A stretch of DNA of 64,000 bases from the NCBI RefSeq assembly GCF_014898055.3, contig NW_026555331.1, positions 110,357,194 through 110,421,193 on the forward strand, read 5' to 3'. Positions 36,289 to 49,150 of the stretch are shown one piece after another. Position 1 is the stretch's first letter. Each line of letters starts with the position of its first letter. The DNA is from Talpa occidentalis. Taxonomy: Eukaryota > Chordata > Mammalia > Eulipotyphla > Talpidae. The notes beneath the pieces were generated by a model that saw only the letters and a program-made list of their open reading frames with translations, was not told the origin of the DNA and searched no databases. The position numbers and the translations under genes were made by a program.

Positions 36289-36375
36289 ATTTCTGGAAGC
36301 TACAAGAATTTTGAAAGGTACTCGGTTAGCTTGGATGAATACAAATCTAATCCTCTCAAGTGGTTTCTATCAAAG
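36289..36375 (+). CDS. SEPTIN7: Candidate alternative cassette exon of SEPTIN7 (29 codons)
   Basis: An 87-nt open segment sits in the 992-bp intron between the phase-0 exons at 35669-35761 and 36754-36850. It is bounded by a pyrimidine-rich acceptor (tattttattcttaatag) and by AAG|gtagaa, a weaker donor with A at +5. It is an exact multiple of three and is open in the frame of the flanking exons. It starts ISGSYKNFERYSVSLDEY and ends NPLKWFLSK. An in-frame TAG lies directly before it, and the intronic frame closes at 36409-36411. The usual 437-residue septin-7 lacks this segment. Inclusion would give 466 residues, with an insert just before beta-strand residues LPLAVVGS. It could instead be a chance pseudo-exon or a decayed transposase piece, since NPLKWF loosely recalls hAT C-termini. 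Its expression is unproven. Confidence 0.42.
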
Positions 36376-36753
36376 GTAGAATTTAGCAAGCATAATATTC
36401 TCTGTTTCTAGGGTTTGTGATTTGGTAGCCAGCGTAGTCACAAGCTTTATTTTTTCCTGCTAACAGCCAATATACTTTTTCACCTTTAAAAATTTTTCCA
36501 GTCTAAAAAATTTTTTTCCAATACAGAACAGCATTTTTTTTGGTATGATTTTTTTAAACAAATAATTTGATCAGCATATGTCTTTAGTATTCTTAAGGTT
36601 TCAGAGAAAATGAAGTTTTATTCATTATTTACATTGGTGATAATGCATTGTAATAGCAGGTTACTAAATGGAAAGTTGTGATCTATGTAACTTCTTTATT
36701 CTTGAAGTTTTGAGGACTGAGATATATTTGAACAAGAATACTTTGTTTTATAG

Positions 36754-36850
36754 GACCGTTTACCTCTTGCTGTGGTAGGTAGTAATACTATCATTGAAGT
36801 TAATGGCAAAAGGGTCAGAGGAAGGCAGTATCCCTGGGGTGTTGCTGAAG
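36754..36850 (+). CDS. SEPTIN7: SEPTIN7 exon: AVVGS strand and start of septin unique element (residues 242-274)
   Basis: The acceptor is tttgttttatag and the donor is gtaaga. The exon reads [20 protein letters not shown], then [12 protein letters not shown]. It covers the G5-like AVVGS strand and enters the septin unique element that forms part of the G interface. Its 97 nt end one base into a Val codon. Confidence 0.97.
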
Positions 36851-38229
36851 GTAAGATTTTCTTCAGTGAATGGCTTTTTGTAAGATGTCACAAGTGTCAA
36901 AATTTTTGCATTTATAGTAAATAGTATAACATGTATACTGCATTGATTTAGGCTAGATTTTCAAAGATTTTAATTGTTTGGTATAGTCTCATTTCCTTGT
37001 AAGTATGTTCCATTTTCTCAGATTCTGTATCCTCCTAAGTCAAGCAAGTATGTGTTAAATTCTAATGTAATACTTTAGTAGTCACTTACATTGTCCTCTA
37101 TCCTCCCAGCACTGCCCCATCATTAAGTCTGTTCTTGTTATCTTTACCTTGGGTCCAAAGATTGCTTCCAGAGAATCTAATGAAGCTTCTGGAATTGCAA
37201 AAAATGTTGGAAAAAAGGCCTTTCACTTTTATCTGAGTCTCAGATGGGTCTGGAACCCTGAAAAATGATTGAGAACAACTTTCAGAAGCCCAATCAAAGG
37301 AATCACAGTCTCCTTTTCTTTGCATCGCATCTTTAGATTAAAACAATTTCGTTATTAGGAGATCCTCTTCTAATTTTGTAAAGTATTGTAAACATCAATA
37401 AAATATTAGTTGCAGCATCAAATCTTAAATAGATGTGTATATTTTATAGTGGCTTTACATACTATTTAATCTGTGCTATAAGTTACTTGGAACCAAGATT
37501 GAGCCATGATTGTTTTATCTGTTTGTCAATATTGCTTCAGAAAATTCTATCAGTTTTTGTTACTATTGTGTGCTATTCTAAGTTACTGTTCTTATCATTG
37601 ACTTTCCCCACTAATAACCTTACATTCATTACTAGCTCTCTTTCATTGTCAAGTAACCTTCAGTTGCTGAGCTCAGGTTTTAGAACTTTTACAGCCCTTA
37701 GAAATAATGCATTGAAAAATTCATTCATATTTCTAGTTTTTTTTTGTCTTCCTCCCCTGTCCTCCCTCCCCCACCAAGAACATTCCTGTTTGTGCTAACA
37801 TTTTAAAAAGAAAAAGAACCTGGAAGTTCTTAACTTTTCATTCTGATTACCTTAAGCAGGTTTTTCTAAAGTGATTCCCCCTGCACTCTCAACACTAAAT
37901 TTTTTTAATGTATTTTACTATGGAATAAGTAAATATTGTCTACCAATATAGAGAAATACATGATCTCCCCCACTCAAAATTTCAAAATTGTTCACTTTCA
38001 GATTACTCATTTGTTAGGTTTACATATTTTATCATTGAGAATTAGACTACAGTAAAGTAATATAATTTACTTCTCTTGCACTCACAATGCTATTTAAACC
38101 TTGATTTAAAAAAAATTGAGCTAAGCTATTTTGAATATTTTCTCATTGTTACCACCAACTCCCCATTATAATTCCTTTAAAATACTAGGTTTAATGAAAC
38201 TAATGTGCGTTGTCTTTATTTTTTTATAG

Positions 38230-38281
38230 TTGAGAATGGTGAACATTGTGATTTTACAATTCTAAGAAATATGTTGATAAG
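38230..38281 (+). CDS. SEPTIN7: SEPTIN7 short exon (residues 274-291)
   Basis: The acceptor is tttttatag and the donor is the strong AAG|gtaagt. The 52-nt exon encodes VENGEHCDFTILRNMLI and two bases of Arg. It is part of the septin unique element. The intron phases (1 in, 2 out) match both neighbours. Confidence 0.96.
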
Positions 38282-39689
38282 GTAAGTGTGATCAGTAAAA
38301 AAAATGCCAGTTTTGTCTTTCCTTAGAATTGGACAGATGTATTTTTTTATCTTCTATAAATATTGCTAATTTAAATTGGTATTTTCATTCTGGCATTGAA
38401 GTAAAACACTGTGTAGAGACAACTTGGTACTTTAGAGTTGTAAACAAAAATGCAGAAGAAGCTGTTTGTGGCTAGGGATATATAGGAAAATGAGTGTCTT
38501 TATTATTATATTTTGTGTTGGGCTTATACTAAAAGAAGTCTGGAAAGTAGAAAGAAAAAAACACTTGTTCTTCTATATGAAAAGCTTGGGAAAACTGGAA
38601 GGGAAGGCTAGGTTTTGAATCAAAAGCTAGACTTTGAATGTTAAAAGGTACCTAACCTGGTAACTGGTGAGTGGGGTACTTTTTGTACTGGAACACAGTG
38701 AACAGAACCAATCTTCCTCCCAGGCCAGAAAACATTACTCCTATAATGTACCTTGTGCACCTGATGAAAGAGAAGAAAAGCCTGTGAGAGCAGAACATTG
38801 AGGTAATCTTGACTGGAGGACCAGGGCTTGAATTAGAAAAGCAGCAGCAGAGAGGAAGCATAAAGAAGGAATTTAATACAACTGGAGATGTTAGTGGACA
38901 GGGAACAGAAAGGGGCTCACAATGATCAGTGTTTTCATTTTGAGACTGAGTCCTTCCTTTTGCCACCTCATACCCTTTCCCCACTTCTCTATCTTCTTGA
39001 TTACTTCTCCAGACTCTCACTTTGTATTCTCCTCAACCTCCAGTTTTGAGTTACCATCTAAAATTTAATGTCTATTCATTTTCATACTACTCTCTACTTT
39101 CCCAAGAATCTCTTTAGCTATGTGGAAGTAGCAACATACATATTAATGATATTTAGAAACCATGGAAGAACTACAGGGTCATTCTTAAAGTGAAGGGATA
39201 AATTTGAGTCAAATGACTACCTCAAGATAGACTAGAGATGAGAGTGAATTGTGAAACCAGAGATTGCCATATAAGTGGTTTTGCATTTTCAGTAATGAAG
39301 TACATGATTTGGGTTGATTTAGCAGTTGGGGTTGCCATGCCTCACACAGTGGGACAAGAGTGATTACATATGAAAGGGTTTTTTGAGAATACAATGCCTT
39401 TAAGTTGTATTACAAATTGCTTTCAGTTCCAAAGGTGTGACTTCAAAACCAACTGAAATGTGTTATTTTATGATATTATATATGTTGGGAATGTTTCACA
39501 AATATTAATTACTCTTGCACTCCCTCAGATTATATTCTTTTCCTAAATTTTGAATCTGTTACTTGCCAAGTGCTTAATACACTGGTATTCTAAAACTTCA
39601 TATTATGTATTTTTTTAAAATATGCAAGCAGTTACCTTCATACCTAAAATACTATAGAAGTAGAGGCTAGTTATGAGTCATAAACTAAT

Positions 39690-39790
39690 ACATAGATACC
39701 TACTATGTACTACCTATGGTGAGAATACGAAAGATGATGGCATGTTTCTTGTAAAGGAGTTTTATGATACAAGTGGAAAGGTTATATATG
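39690..39790 (+). repeat. Possible MIR/L2 fragment
   Basis: tacctactatgtactaccta...gagaatacgaaagatgatgg recalls the MIR/L2 phrase for increasing distance from tactatgtgccaggcactg. Weak. Confidence 0.3.
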
Positions 39791-41027
39791 ATGTCACTTA
39801 AAACATATAACAGTACCAAAAAGTGAATGACAACGAAGAAGATTGTCATAGGGTAGAGAAGCTTGACTTCAAGTCTGGGAAGAGAGCTCCTAGAGCAGTG
39901 AAAGTCTTTAAATTTGGAGAGCCAATGACAAATTTGCATGAGTTTTTCAATCCCAGCCAGTCCTGGACATGCTAGGACTAAGGAACTCCCTGCCTGACTG
40001 AATTGGAGACTGGTAGAGCTTTAGGTGTAACGGTAGTGATCATAGAAAGGATAAATTCATCAAGAGACAGAGTATAGAGAGATGAGATTTACACAAAACC
40101 CAGACTTAGGACTAGAAGGAGTAAAATACCATAGCATTGCATGGAAATGTTAGATAGTAGGAGAGGAATTGAACATGACATTCTGTTCACAAAGAGGAAA
40201 GTAGGAATAAATCTTTTCCAGAGATCAGGAAGAATAAAAAAAAGTACATGGTTATTTTTGTCACCAGAAGAGAGTTATGGTAAAATGGTAGACATAGAAG
40301 ATGGCAGATGGAAAGAATGATGAGGAAGGGAGTATCAAGTGATACAGAGCACTACCATGTCATGTGTATCAAAGAATATGGTATTGATAAAGAATATCCA
40401 TAGAGCAGCTCAGAGTGTCTTTAGTGTCTTGAACCATAAAGGAGAGGTAAAATTACCTCATATATATTGTATAGTTTATCTCATTTGTATTGACTTTATA
40501 TATGATAAAAATGCTATGAGCAAAAATTATTATACAAAATACCTCATTAGCTGGACTGTTTGAATAAACTGAACAGTACTCTTAATTTAAAAATTCTGTA
40601 GTTTGGATCTAACGTCATAGGTGGTCACAGTTACCCTCAAGTTTAGTAAAAACCCAAATATTGATAATATGCTAAAAGAAAAGCAATTTTTTTAGGTTTT
40701 TTAGGTTTTCAGTGGGAGCTAAACATTTTCCCTAGTAAAAGAGATATATACTGTAAGAATGAGTACTTTTCTTCACAAATGTCATCTTTCAGTAACTGTG
40801 TTGAGTGTATTTAATAGCTCTCAAATACGCATTTGGAAACTAAATTTCCACTGGGTTACGCTGGCTTATTGTATCTTGCTGTGCCATGAGTGTAAATGAA
40901 AACTGACAAATGCCATTTTAAGATTAGTCTTATTGCTTAAGTCTGAAATTTTTGTTTTGATATAACTTGATGCTTATATCAAAATTTTTTGAAATGGAAG
41001 CACATTCTTGATATTTATTTATGACAG

Positions 41028-41153
41028 GACACACATGCAAGACTTGAAAGATGTCACTAATAATGTACACTATGAGAACTACAGAAGCAGAAAACTGGCA
41101 GCTGTGACTTACAATGGAGTTGATAATAACAAGAATAAAGGGCAGCTTACTAA
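41028..41153 (+). CDS. SEPTIN7: SEPTIN7 exon: end of septin unique element (residues 291-333)
   Basis: The acceptor is atttatgacag and the donor is AA|gtaagt. The exon encodes [20 protein letters not shown], then [23 protein letters not shown]. This finishes the G domain and alpha-6 and leads toward the C-terminal tail. It is 126 nt long and ends two bases into a Lys codon. The next exon is 7.8 kb away. Confidence 0.97.
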
Positions 41154-43589
41154 GTAAGTATCCATCATTTCCTCAGAAAAGGCATTATGTATGTACTAAA
41201 TTTTTATCATACTTCTGGCTACTCAATAGAAAACTGAAGAGGAATTCATATTGTTAAGCTTTGTTTTAGCAGTTTTATTTTTTGCTATATAATTATTGGA
41301 GAAAGTGTTACCTTGTTTCTAAGCGAAAGAGCCATGTGTTCTTGTCATTTGCCATCATCTTTATAATCTTTAATCTCACATTTAATCATTTGCAATTAGA
41401 AACCAAGCAATTCCTCTAGCAGATAGTTTTTTTTAAGAGAACGGTTAATACTAAGATCTCTTAACCCATTTTACTTTTAACACAAACATTTCATAATCTC
41501 TTTAAGGAGACTAAACATAGAACTTCTACCTCTTCGTATATCTTTTTAAAATCTTTTGATAGCAGAGTGCTCACTAACAGATTATACAGAAACAGGGAAC
41601 AGGACTAAATAAACCGAATATTGACACAAATGTTCTCTGGGTACTCTGTGAATTAGCTACACTTTAAATTTCTTCTGTTGATTGACAGGATGGTGTATGT
41701 CTTTCAAGTATGAAGCTTCATTTTAACCTAGTGTGTCAAGCTATGATGATTTTATGAAAGGATAGGTATTAGCTGATACAGTTCTTGGTAATAGTGTCTT
41801 TGTCTTATTTTACCTTAATTTGAGATTGTTGAAGGTAAGAATGAAAACTTTTAACAATGTGTACACATGTATAGATTGATGTTATTTACCATTAGAGAGT
41901 AATTCTGAAGGAACATCTATATTAATAAGAAAGGTTAAGTTCTGAAAGTAGCAGTACAATATAGTGGTCAACATTACTTATAATGGGAAAGAAATGTATT
42001 CCTCTTTTTTTTTTTCTAGTTATGTCTTCACAGTGTCCCTAAATTCCAGAAGAAAGCTTACAAAGCATTAACAGTCATTGGCAAAGTCACAAGCAGTTCT
42101 CTTTTAAAACTGATCTTAATTCTGTTTCTTTTCTTGCATATTTCCCAAATGGTACTTGGTTCATAACCCCTACTTTATATTTTTAACTTTGAGTTCTGCT
42201 TATGTTAATAGCATACTTACTTGAGGTTTTTATCAATCAATTCTTAAGTTTTCTGTTTTCAAGGATTTCTGAGTGTTTGATAAAAAGGTTTTAGCAAAAG
42301 ATCCTGATTGATTAAATATGGGTTTGTATTTTCATAAGTACCCTAGATAGTTCTAATATGAGTGATTAGTAATGCATGCTTTATAAAACATTGACCTCTA
42401 GAAACTTATTACTGTTGTTTTAAAAATTAATCTAGTTAATTGTTGAATATTTTTTATAATTAAAATAAAAGATTCTATTTTGAGTTAAGGCTTTGTATTG
42501 TTAAAAAGAAATTGTCCCTGGTTAGTAATTATTTTTTGTCAGTGGTAAGTAGAAAAATATTTTTAAAGATTGAACCAATTGGGAATGACTTTAATTGAAA
42601 TTGATATTGATAGGATTTATTAAATTGGATTTTTACTACTTTATTGGATAACACATGGTGAATCTAAATGAGGTCACTTGGAAGTTTTATCCTTTGATTG
42701 TAAATGTCTTGAAAATGTTGGCAATATCAAAACATTCTAGCTGAATTGAAAAAAAAAATCAGTATCCACAACTAATGGTCCTTTTATTTGAGGTACTTTT
42801 ATTTGTAGCTAAGGAGCTATTCATGAATAACTGAAAAGAATAGCTAATATTCAAATATGTGAAGTAAGCAAATGTGAATTTGGTCTTCTTATTGATCTAT
42901 TTTTATTGCTGTGAAGGGATTCTTCCCTCCACAGCACTACATCCTTTGATAATGGTGTCAGGGAGAAATCGAATTTGCAGGGATCCTGAAGTGAAAGAGT
43001 CAAAGTCATTAAGCACAAATTGCCAGTACTCTAGCTACCTCACACTGCTCAGAGTATCCCCACATAATTCCAAATAACATGTTTCTAATATGTAACACCA
43101 TACTTTGCTCTTAATAGAAACATGTTTAGTACTGGGAAATACAGATCATCTGTGAGTTTATGTTTTAGTGCTGTTTTGTCATCTGGAGGTTTCAAACCTT
43201 CACCTACAACTGGAACAGTATAGCCTCGGTAAGGAAAAGGTAAGAGGTTGTAAGAGGTCTTTCTTGTAAAGTAAGAGATTAGTTATCTGTAATGAAAATT
43301 TTCAGGCAGGTCACTTTAGGCAGGATTTTGTATGGAAGTTGAGAATCTGGAAATTCTCTTAAAACTGCCCATGCTCAGGTAACTCTTGGAAGACTTCATA
43401 TAGAGACCCCAGTTTGAATGCCAATGAAATAGGCCGTTTCTTTGGTCTTTTTGTCTTGCTTCATATGATCTCTAAATAGCATATGTAGGTATTTTGAGAA
43501 AAAAATAAAATTACTGTGTCATTATTCATCTGCTGATTGCTGATGAACCTGTGTTTTTTCATTGCCCTTACACGGTGAATCTAGTCAAA

Positions 43590-43715
43590 ATTTAGTTATA
43601 TTAACTATATATATATTTAAAACTATATAAATGTAAAAAAATTATATATATGTGCACACACATATATATGGTTACATATATGCACAAACATATATAGTTA
43701 ACTTTTGTATAACAG
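43590..43715. repeat. AT-rich short repeat with near-palindromic arms
   Basis: Runs of TATATA and a CACACA interruption. Outer arms ttaactatatat and atatatagttaa can pair, giving a potential cruciform. Confidence 0.7.
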
Positions 43716-43959
43716 TGTGTACTCCACAAAGCACTAATAATACTTTGGTTTTAGAATAGAGATAGTTGGGGGTTTTTTTGGTTTGTTTTAACATTAGGAA
43801 TTTAATAGTAGATTAGTCAATCTTATATTTAGTTTTCTGAGGGAATTTTGAATAAACTTTTGAGTGTACTGAACTGTGGGTTAAAAATAAAAGTATTTGT
43901 TGTCTGAAAATGTGCCTTTTTATTATGTTAGTGATCCTAGAACAATTATATTTTGGAAA

Positions 43960-44045
43960 AACTTAAAATGAGACTTAGACATCATATTGTACACCTTAAA
44001 CTTGCACGATTTTGTATGTCAGTTATATCTTATTAAAGTTGGGTA
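43960..44045 (+). repeat. Old L1M 3' end
   Basis: catattgtacaccttaaact and cagttatatcttattaaagt match the common end of old L1M elements. Confidence 0.5.
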
Positions 44046-45473
44046 GAGGGGACTCCAAGATAGATGGTTAAAATCTAAAAAAATAGTAAAATTTGTCTCA
44101 TCAAATACTAATTTATCTTGAGTCAGAGACTGAAAAAATAGAAATTATTGTTAGCAACTATTCAGATATTTATTACCTGAGTCTGGCAAAGAAAATGACA
44201 AGTTATCTGTCTAAAGTATTTCTTAAATCCTCAGGTAAAAGAGTGTACTTTATCTACCCCAATCTGAAGGGTAGTAGGTAGTTGGAAGTAATCAAAAGGA
44301 ACATCAGTTTGCAGATCAAAGAAGATTCAACAGGGATTGTAAAGGAAAGGGGAAAGGAATTAGCTATATCAATATTGTAAGTCCCTGAAAGAAGGAAACT
44401 AATTCCCAATAAGCGGAGAGCAAATCTTTTTTGTTCAACCTATATCCCCTTCCTCGGTCTTCCTTGTACTTTTTACTTAAAATTACATTTGATTGATGAC
44501 TCTTTCTTGGACTGTTTATCATTTGCAACAATTATGATCTTGCTTTAAGTTTTAAGTTATGATCTTCCTTTTAAGTTTGCTCCCTGTTACCTATTTTCCC
44601 ATATGTTTATTTTTCTGTTTTCTGTAATTATCTGTAGTCTTGGGGAAGCTTTATGGGTAACTGAATCTCTGGAAATGACTAAAAATATGTATCCAGAGGC
44701 TGATCCTTAGAACTCTTTTGGTACGTGACAATTTTTACTGATCTAAAGGCAATTTCAAAAAGTTCCCCCCAAATTCAACTTATTTAGTTACATCCTTTCC
44801 CCTGCTCAAAGGTCCTTTCATAAAAATATGATAGTAGTTGGAGCATTGATTTGTTTATGTTTGGTTTTAATGCTCTTACTTGGCAAAATAAAATGTTTTG
44901 CAACTGTTTCCCAAATTGTTGGAATTCTGTATTGTTCTTTGAAGTCCTTTTTAATGAAATGCCTTTGGAAAATGTTGTATGGAAACTGCTACATGTCTTG
45001 TATACATTATAGCCTATCAACCATTGAAGCAAAAGTATGTGCATGTATTCACATAACATGTTCTTCAGGATGGACCACACATAATTTAAATAAACTGTGG
45101 TTCCATTACACTAAAAATGTGGGTTGTGTAACAACCTTGTGTGGTCCTTGGTATAATTGTTATTGATCATATGAAAGGGTAAGTCTCTGGTGGCAAAAAG
45201 GAGCTATAACCTTTTAAAGAGAACTCTAGAAGGAGTTAAGTTATATGTTTGGAAAAATAGTATGATTTCAGCTTATATTATAGTCTTTTTTCCTTTTTAA
45301 ATTTTTACCAGGATTTTTCATGTCTTTTAAGTTGCTTTAAATTTCTCAGACAAGTTTATGAACTGTAGCATATCTGTGTGTGGGCGGAAGAGTTTGCAAT
45401 TAAAAAGCAGGCAGGCAATGATGTAACTTAAATGGTTTTTCCAGTCAGTAAGATCTTATGGGAAAAAATTTTA

Positions 45474-45764
45474 GGGCCTCCCTGGTGGCGCAGCGGTTGA
45501 GCACTGGGTTGCGAAGCTGCCTGCAGCCTCTGCAGCGCTGGTTCGATCCCCCGGCCACCGGGCGAGAGTCCCACATGGCGCGCAGACCTCTCCTGCCACC
45601 CGCTGCTCCCCTCAGCAGTGTACTTCGGTCCTTCTGCCTGTTCTGCTCCCTGCTCTGGCTCTGGTGAACTCTCTCACCCTCCTGTGCTTCATGACTGTAC
45701 CCAGTGGTTGTATAAATAAATAAATAAACAAATAAATAAAAAAAAAATCTTTTAAAAAAAAAAA
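45474..45764 (+). mobile_element. tRNA-derived SINE copy 17 (plus)
   Basis: Starts GGGCCTCCCTGGTGGCGCAG, one of the least diverged heads, B box GGTTCGATCCCC. Its tail has several ATAAA units and two A-runs. Flanks aaaattttag/ataattttaa suggest the target duplication. Confidence 0.91.
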
Positions 45765-46820
45765 ATAATTTTAAAAGTGACCTTTTGTCTTACGTTTTCT
45801 ACATTGTGAGCACAATTTTGTATTACAGTTTTCTAAGTATTACTTTAATAAAGATGACTAGAAGTGGGATACTAATTAAATAAAAATTAAAGAGATTTGA
45901 AAGATCATTTCAAGAGGCTTCAAAAAAATCCATTTTAGTTATATGTGAACATTTTCTTACAACAGTAGAATGTTAGTGTATTTGGTCCAGGCAATAAGTA
46001 TTACAAGACCAGAAAACTTAGAGTATCTCAAATGTAAAATATTACAGATTTCTTTTGATGATATATAAATTTAAGTTTAAAGATTTGGATATTCTCTCAG
46101 AAGAAAATTTAACATTTTTGTAACAATTCAGTATATATTTAAAGTGATTTCATTGTGTGAACACATTAAAACTGGCCTTTATATAGGCGATGATAAACAA
46201 AACAACATGAGATTAAATCAAACATAAGAGGATAATGAAGCTTTCAAAACACAAGCAGCAAGTACAAGGTGTATGAATCTGCTGTGGGCATAAAATGTTA
46301 AGGGTGACTATGATGTCACTAGACAAGGAATTTTGGGATCACTGTTAAATGTGGTCCACTGTTGACTGAAAAGTCATTCTGTGGCCCACAACTTCAGTGA
46401 TATTACAAACAATTCTGGAAAGAAACTACGTAGCTTTAACAAATTTTGTCATAAATTTATTTATGGCATATACCTTAATTATTTGTGAAATCTGTGAGTT
46501 TGCCTTTAATTGCTGCTTTTAGTGTGGTTTACATTAAGTGTACTTAAACACACAGTTGACATGTCATCAGGGTAATCATTCACTAGGTGTAAGGCTTCCA
46601 AATTTAAAACATCTTCCCTGAAGATGAGAAGGATCACATTGGCATTGAGTGAAATAATAATATTTACACTTAAAAATTTGTTATTTCAGTTGACCTTACT
46701 TTTTGAATGCAGGTTATTGTTAGTTTGTTTTAGTTTCATTTTCAGAACTTCTAATTAATTGCTTGTTAACATATATTGCAGGTTTGTGAGTTTTCTTTTG
46801 GTAAAGAAATACCCTGTACT

Positions 46821-47160
46821 ATATATACCATGGAATATTACTCAGCATTCAAAAAAGATAAACACATGCAATTTGCAGCAACATGGATGGCGCTGGAAGG
46901 GATCATGCTCAGTGAAATAAGCCAGAAAGAAAAAGAAAAATACCGGATGGTCTCACTCATAGCAGGAATCTAGAAAACTTAAATAAGAGACCAGGAAAAT
47001 GAATAACTATGAGAAAGTGAAAATCAAAATCAACAAAAATCTATGAGCCAGAAACACTTTTGGGGGGGTGGGTGGAGGGAGGGGAGGGATTGGGGTCAAA
47101 ATGGGGGGGTTGAAATTGTATGGGGAATATAAAAATAAAATTTATTATAAAAAAAAAAAA
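46821..47160 (+). mobile_element. L1 3' end, 5'-truncated, with long TSD
   Basis: Contains the last ~50 codons of L1 ORF2 (MEYYSAFKKDKHMQFAATWM..., stop at 46971-46973) and a 3'UTR with a G-rich tract, then A13. Perfect 18-bp target duplication AAAGAAATACCCTGTACT at 46803-46820 and 47159-47176. The undamaged duplication and A tail indicate a recent insertion. Confidence 0.92.
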
Positions 47161-47695
47161 AGAAATACCCTGTACTTAAATTTGATCACAGCAGTACAAC
47201 TCATCTTTGTCCTTCCTTTTTGCTAAGAAAAATTGGTAGCTAGTGTTGCTGTCCTTTAGCTTTTATTTACTATTTCCATCAAGTTCTCTTGCCCTCTTAG
47301 ATAGAAAGAAAGGTGCTGTAATGATTAAAAATAACCTAATAAAAAGAGAAGTCACTATCATCTGTATGTCAAATCAGGGTTAAAATGATAGCCTTTGAAG
47401 TTCATGAACAGAGTCAAAAAAGGAGCCTGCTTCTTTTTAAGTTGTGTTGAGTAGTTTTCAGAGATTCTCAAAGCCAGTTCATTTTTCATTCCTTCCTGGG
47501 GCAGTAGTAGCTACTAATACTTTAGCATTCGCTAATGTCTTTAAGTACAGTAACCTTAACATGACTCATTTGTAATATTTTCAACATTTTCAAAATTTGT
47601 TAAAATGAAAATGAACTACCTTTAGGGTCTGCTTGTGTTTACTTTCTGGTGTTTCAAAAATAATTGCCAAAACATTTATCTGTTTCTGATTCTTG

Positions 47696-47698
<3 letters not shown>

Positions 47699-47727
<29 letters not shown>
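47699..47727. repeat. (AT)n microsatellite
   Basis: About 14 uninterrupted AT units in the intron before the first coiled-coil exon. Likely polymorphic. Confidence 0.93.
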
Positions 47728-47729
<2 letters not shown>

Positions 47730-48966
47730 TAAACTTCTTTAAAAATTAAAACAGTAAAATATTTAAGAGGTGTGAATTTTCAAGAGTGGTGAAACTACCA
47801 TAAGTAGCCAAGAAATATTTTGTATACCTAAATGAAGAGTGTTCTAGATATTGACTGATAGTCATTTCTAGCATATCAGTTCAGTTACCTAAATAAGTTT
47901 GATTTATTGATAGTATAATTGTAATTTATTTATTCTCCTAAATAGATTGTCCTATAAGTTGTCCTAAAAGGAGAAAATATAATTTGGAATTTTTATCAAA
48001 CTAAAGATAGTCTACTGATGGAAAACTTTATTAGCCTACTGATAGAAAATTTATTGACTTTAACAATTTATCAGTTTAGCAGCATCCCATCTAACAGATA
48101 GAAAGGAGCTCTGCAGAGCTGTTCAAAATGAAAGACTATTATAATTATAGGCAGAAGGGTGGATACAACAGGAAATTATACTAGCAAATAACATTATTTG
48201 TGGCAAGGCCACCTTCCTTCAGGGAATGGTAGGGGTCTATCAAGGCAAATTACCTTACTAGTACTAGCCAGGTAATTCCACATTGACTAGTTTAAGATTT
48301 CTTCTTAAACTTGAAAAATCTGACATTAAGAAGTCAAAACTGATTAAATTAGGTATTAAAGCTCAATTTGGTGGGACTCAATTTGGACCTTAGCACAAAT
48401 GATTCCAGTTTGGGCTTTTGTCTCTTTTTCCTTAACAGCATTTATATTAACTTTGTTCCTCCCCCCCCCCCATTAAATTTTGTTGAAAGTGCAAAATTGA
48501 GTAAATTTCTATTTTTACACTTTATGAATATATTTTGGGAATGTTTCATTCTATTTTCCTTCTATCGTTTATTGTATGTGTTTTCTTTAGATTTGATATG
48601 CATTAAGTTTAGAGAAACATCCTGCTACTGGTTGCCTTTGTTATTTAGTCTGTTTTCATAATATTCACTAGAAATTTAAGTGTAGATTTGAAACTTCATA
48701 GAAGTTTTTATTATAAATATTTATAAATTTTGAAGTAACTAATTATATAAAAATGTGTATAATGTGTAATTATATAAATGTTTATAGAATAAAATGTCAA
48801 ATTTGTTTTGTCATCTAAGATGGTAGCCAAATAATTAAATCATTTCGAAAATTATTTTCAAAAAAAAAGCAGAGAATTTAATAATAACATGTAGCATCTC
48901 ATTTTCATCATGTTTTAAGAGTTTTGTATAATAGATGGCTAATGATGTCCTTAATGTTCACACCAG

Positions 48967-49102
48967 GAGCCCTCTTGCACAAATGGAAGAAGAAAGAAGA
49001 GAGCATGTGGCTAAGATGAAGAAGATGGAAATGGAAATGGAGCAGGTGTTTGAGATGAAGGTCAAAGAAAAAGTTCAGAAACTGAAGGACTCTGAAGCTG
49101 AG
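48967..49102 (+). CDS. SEPTIN7: SEPTIN7 exon: first half of C-terminal coiled coil (residues 333-378)
   Basis: The acceptor is the tandem cCAG|GAG, and the donor is GAG|gtaaat. The exon encodes [20 protein letters not shown], then [25 protein letters not shown]. This is an uninterrupted charged helix with heptad spacing, the part that pairs with SEPT6-group coiled coils. It is 136 nt long and ends in phase 0. Reading past the donor stays open for 16 more codons to TGA at 49151-49153, before two AATAAA hexamers. Confidence 0.96.
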
Positions 49103-49150
49103 GTAAATCAACTTAAGAGTTCTACCTCTAATAGACACAATGTTCCTTTT

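Noticed and set aside
46776..46973. 65-codon open frame ending YRMVSLIAGI
   Set aside because: It is the C-terminal remnant of L1 ORF2 in a 5'-truncated insertion, not a separate gene.
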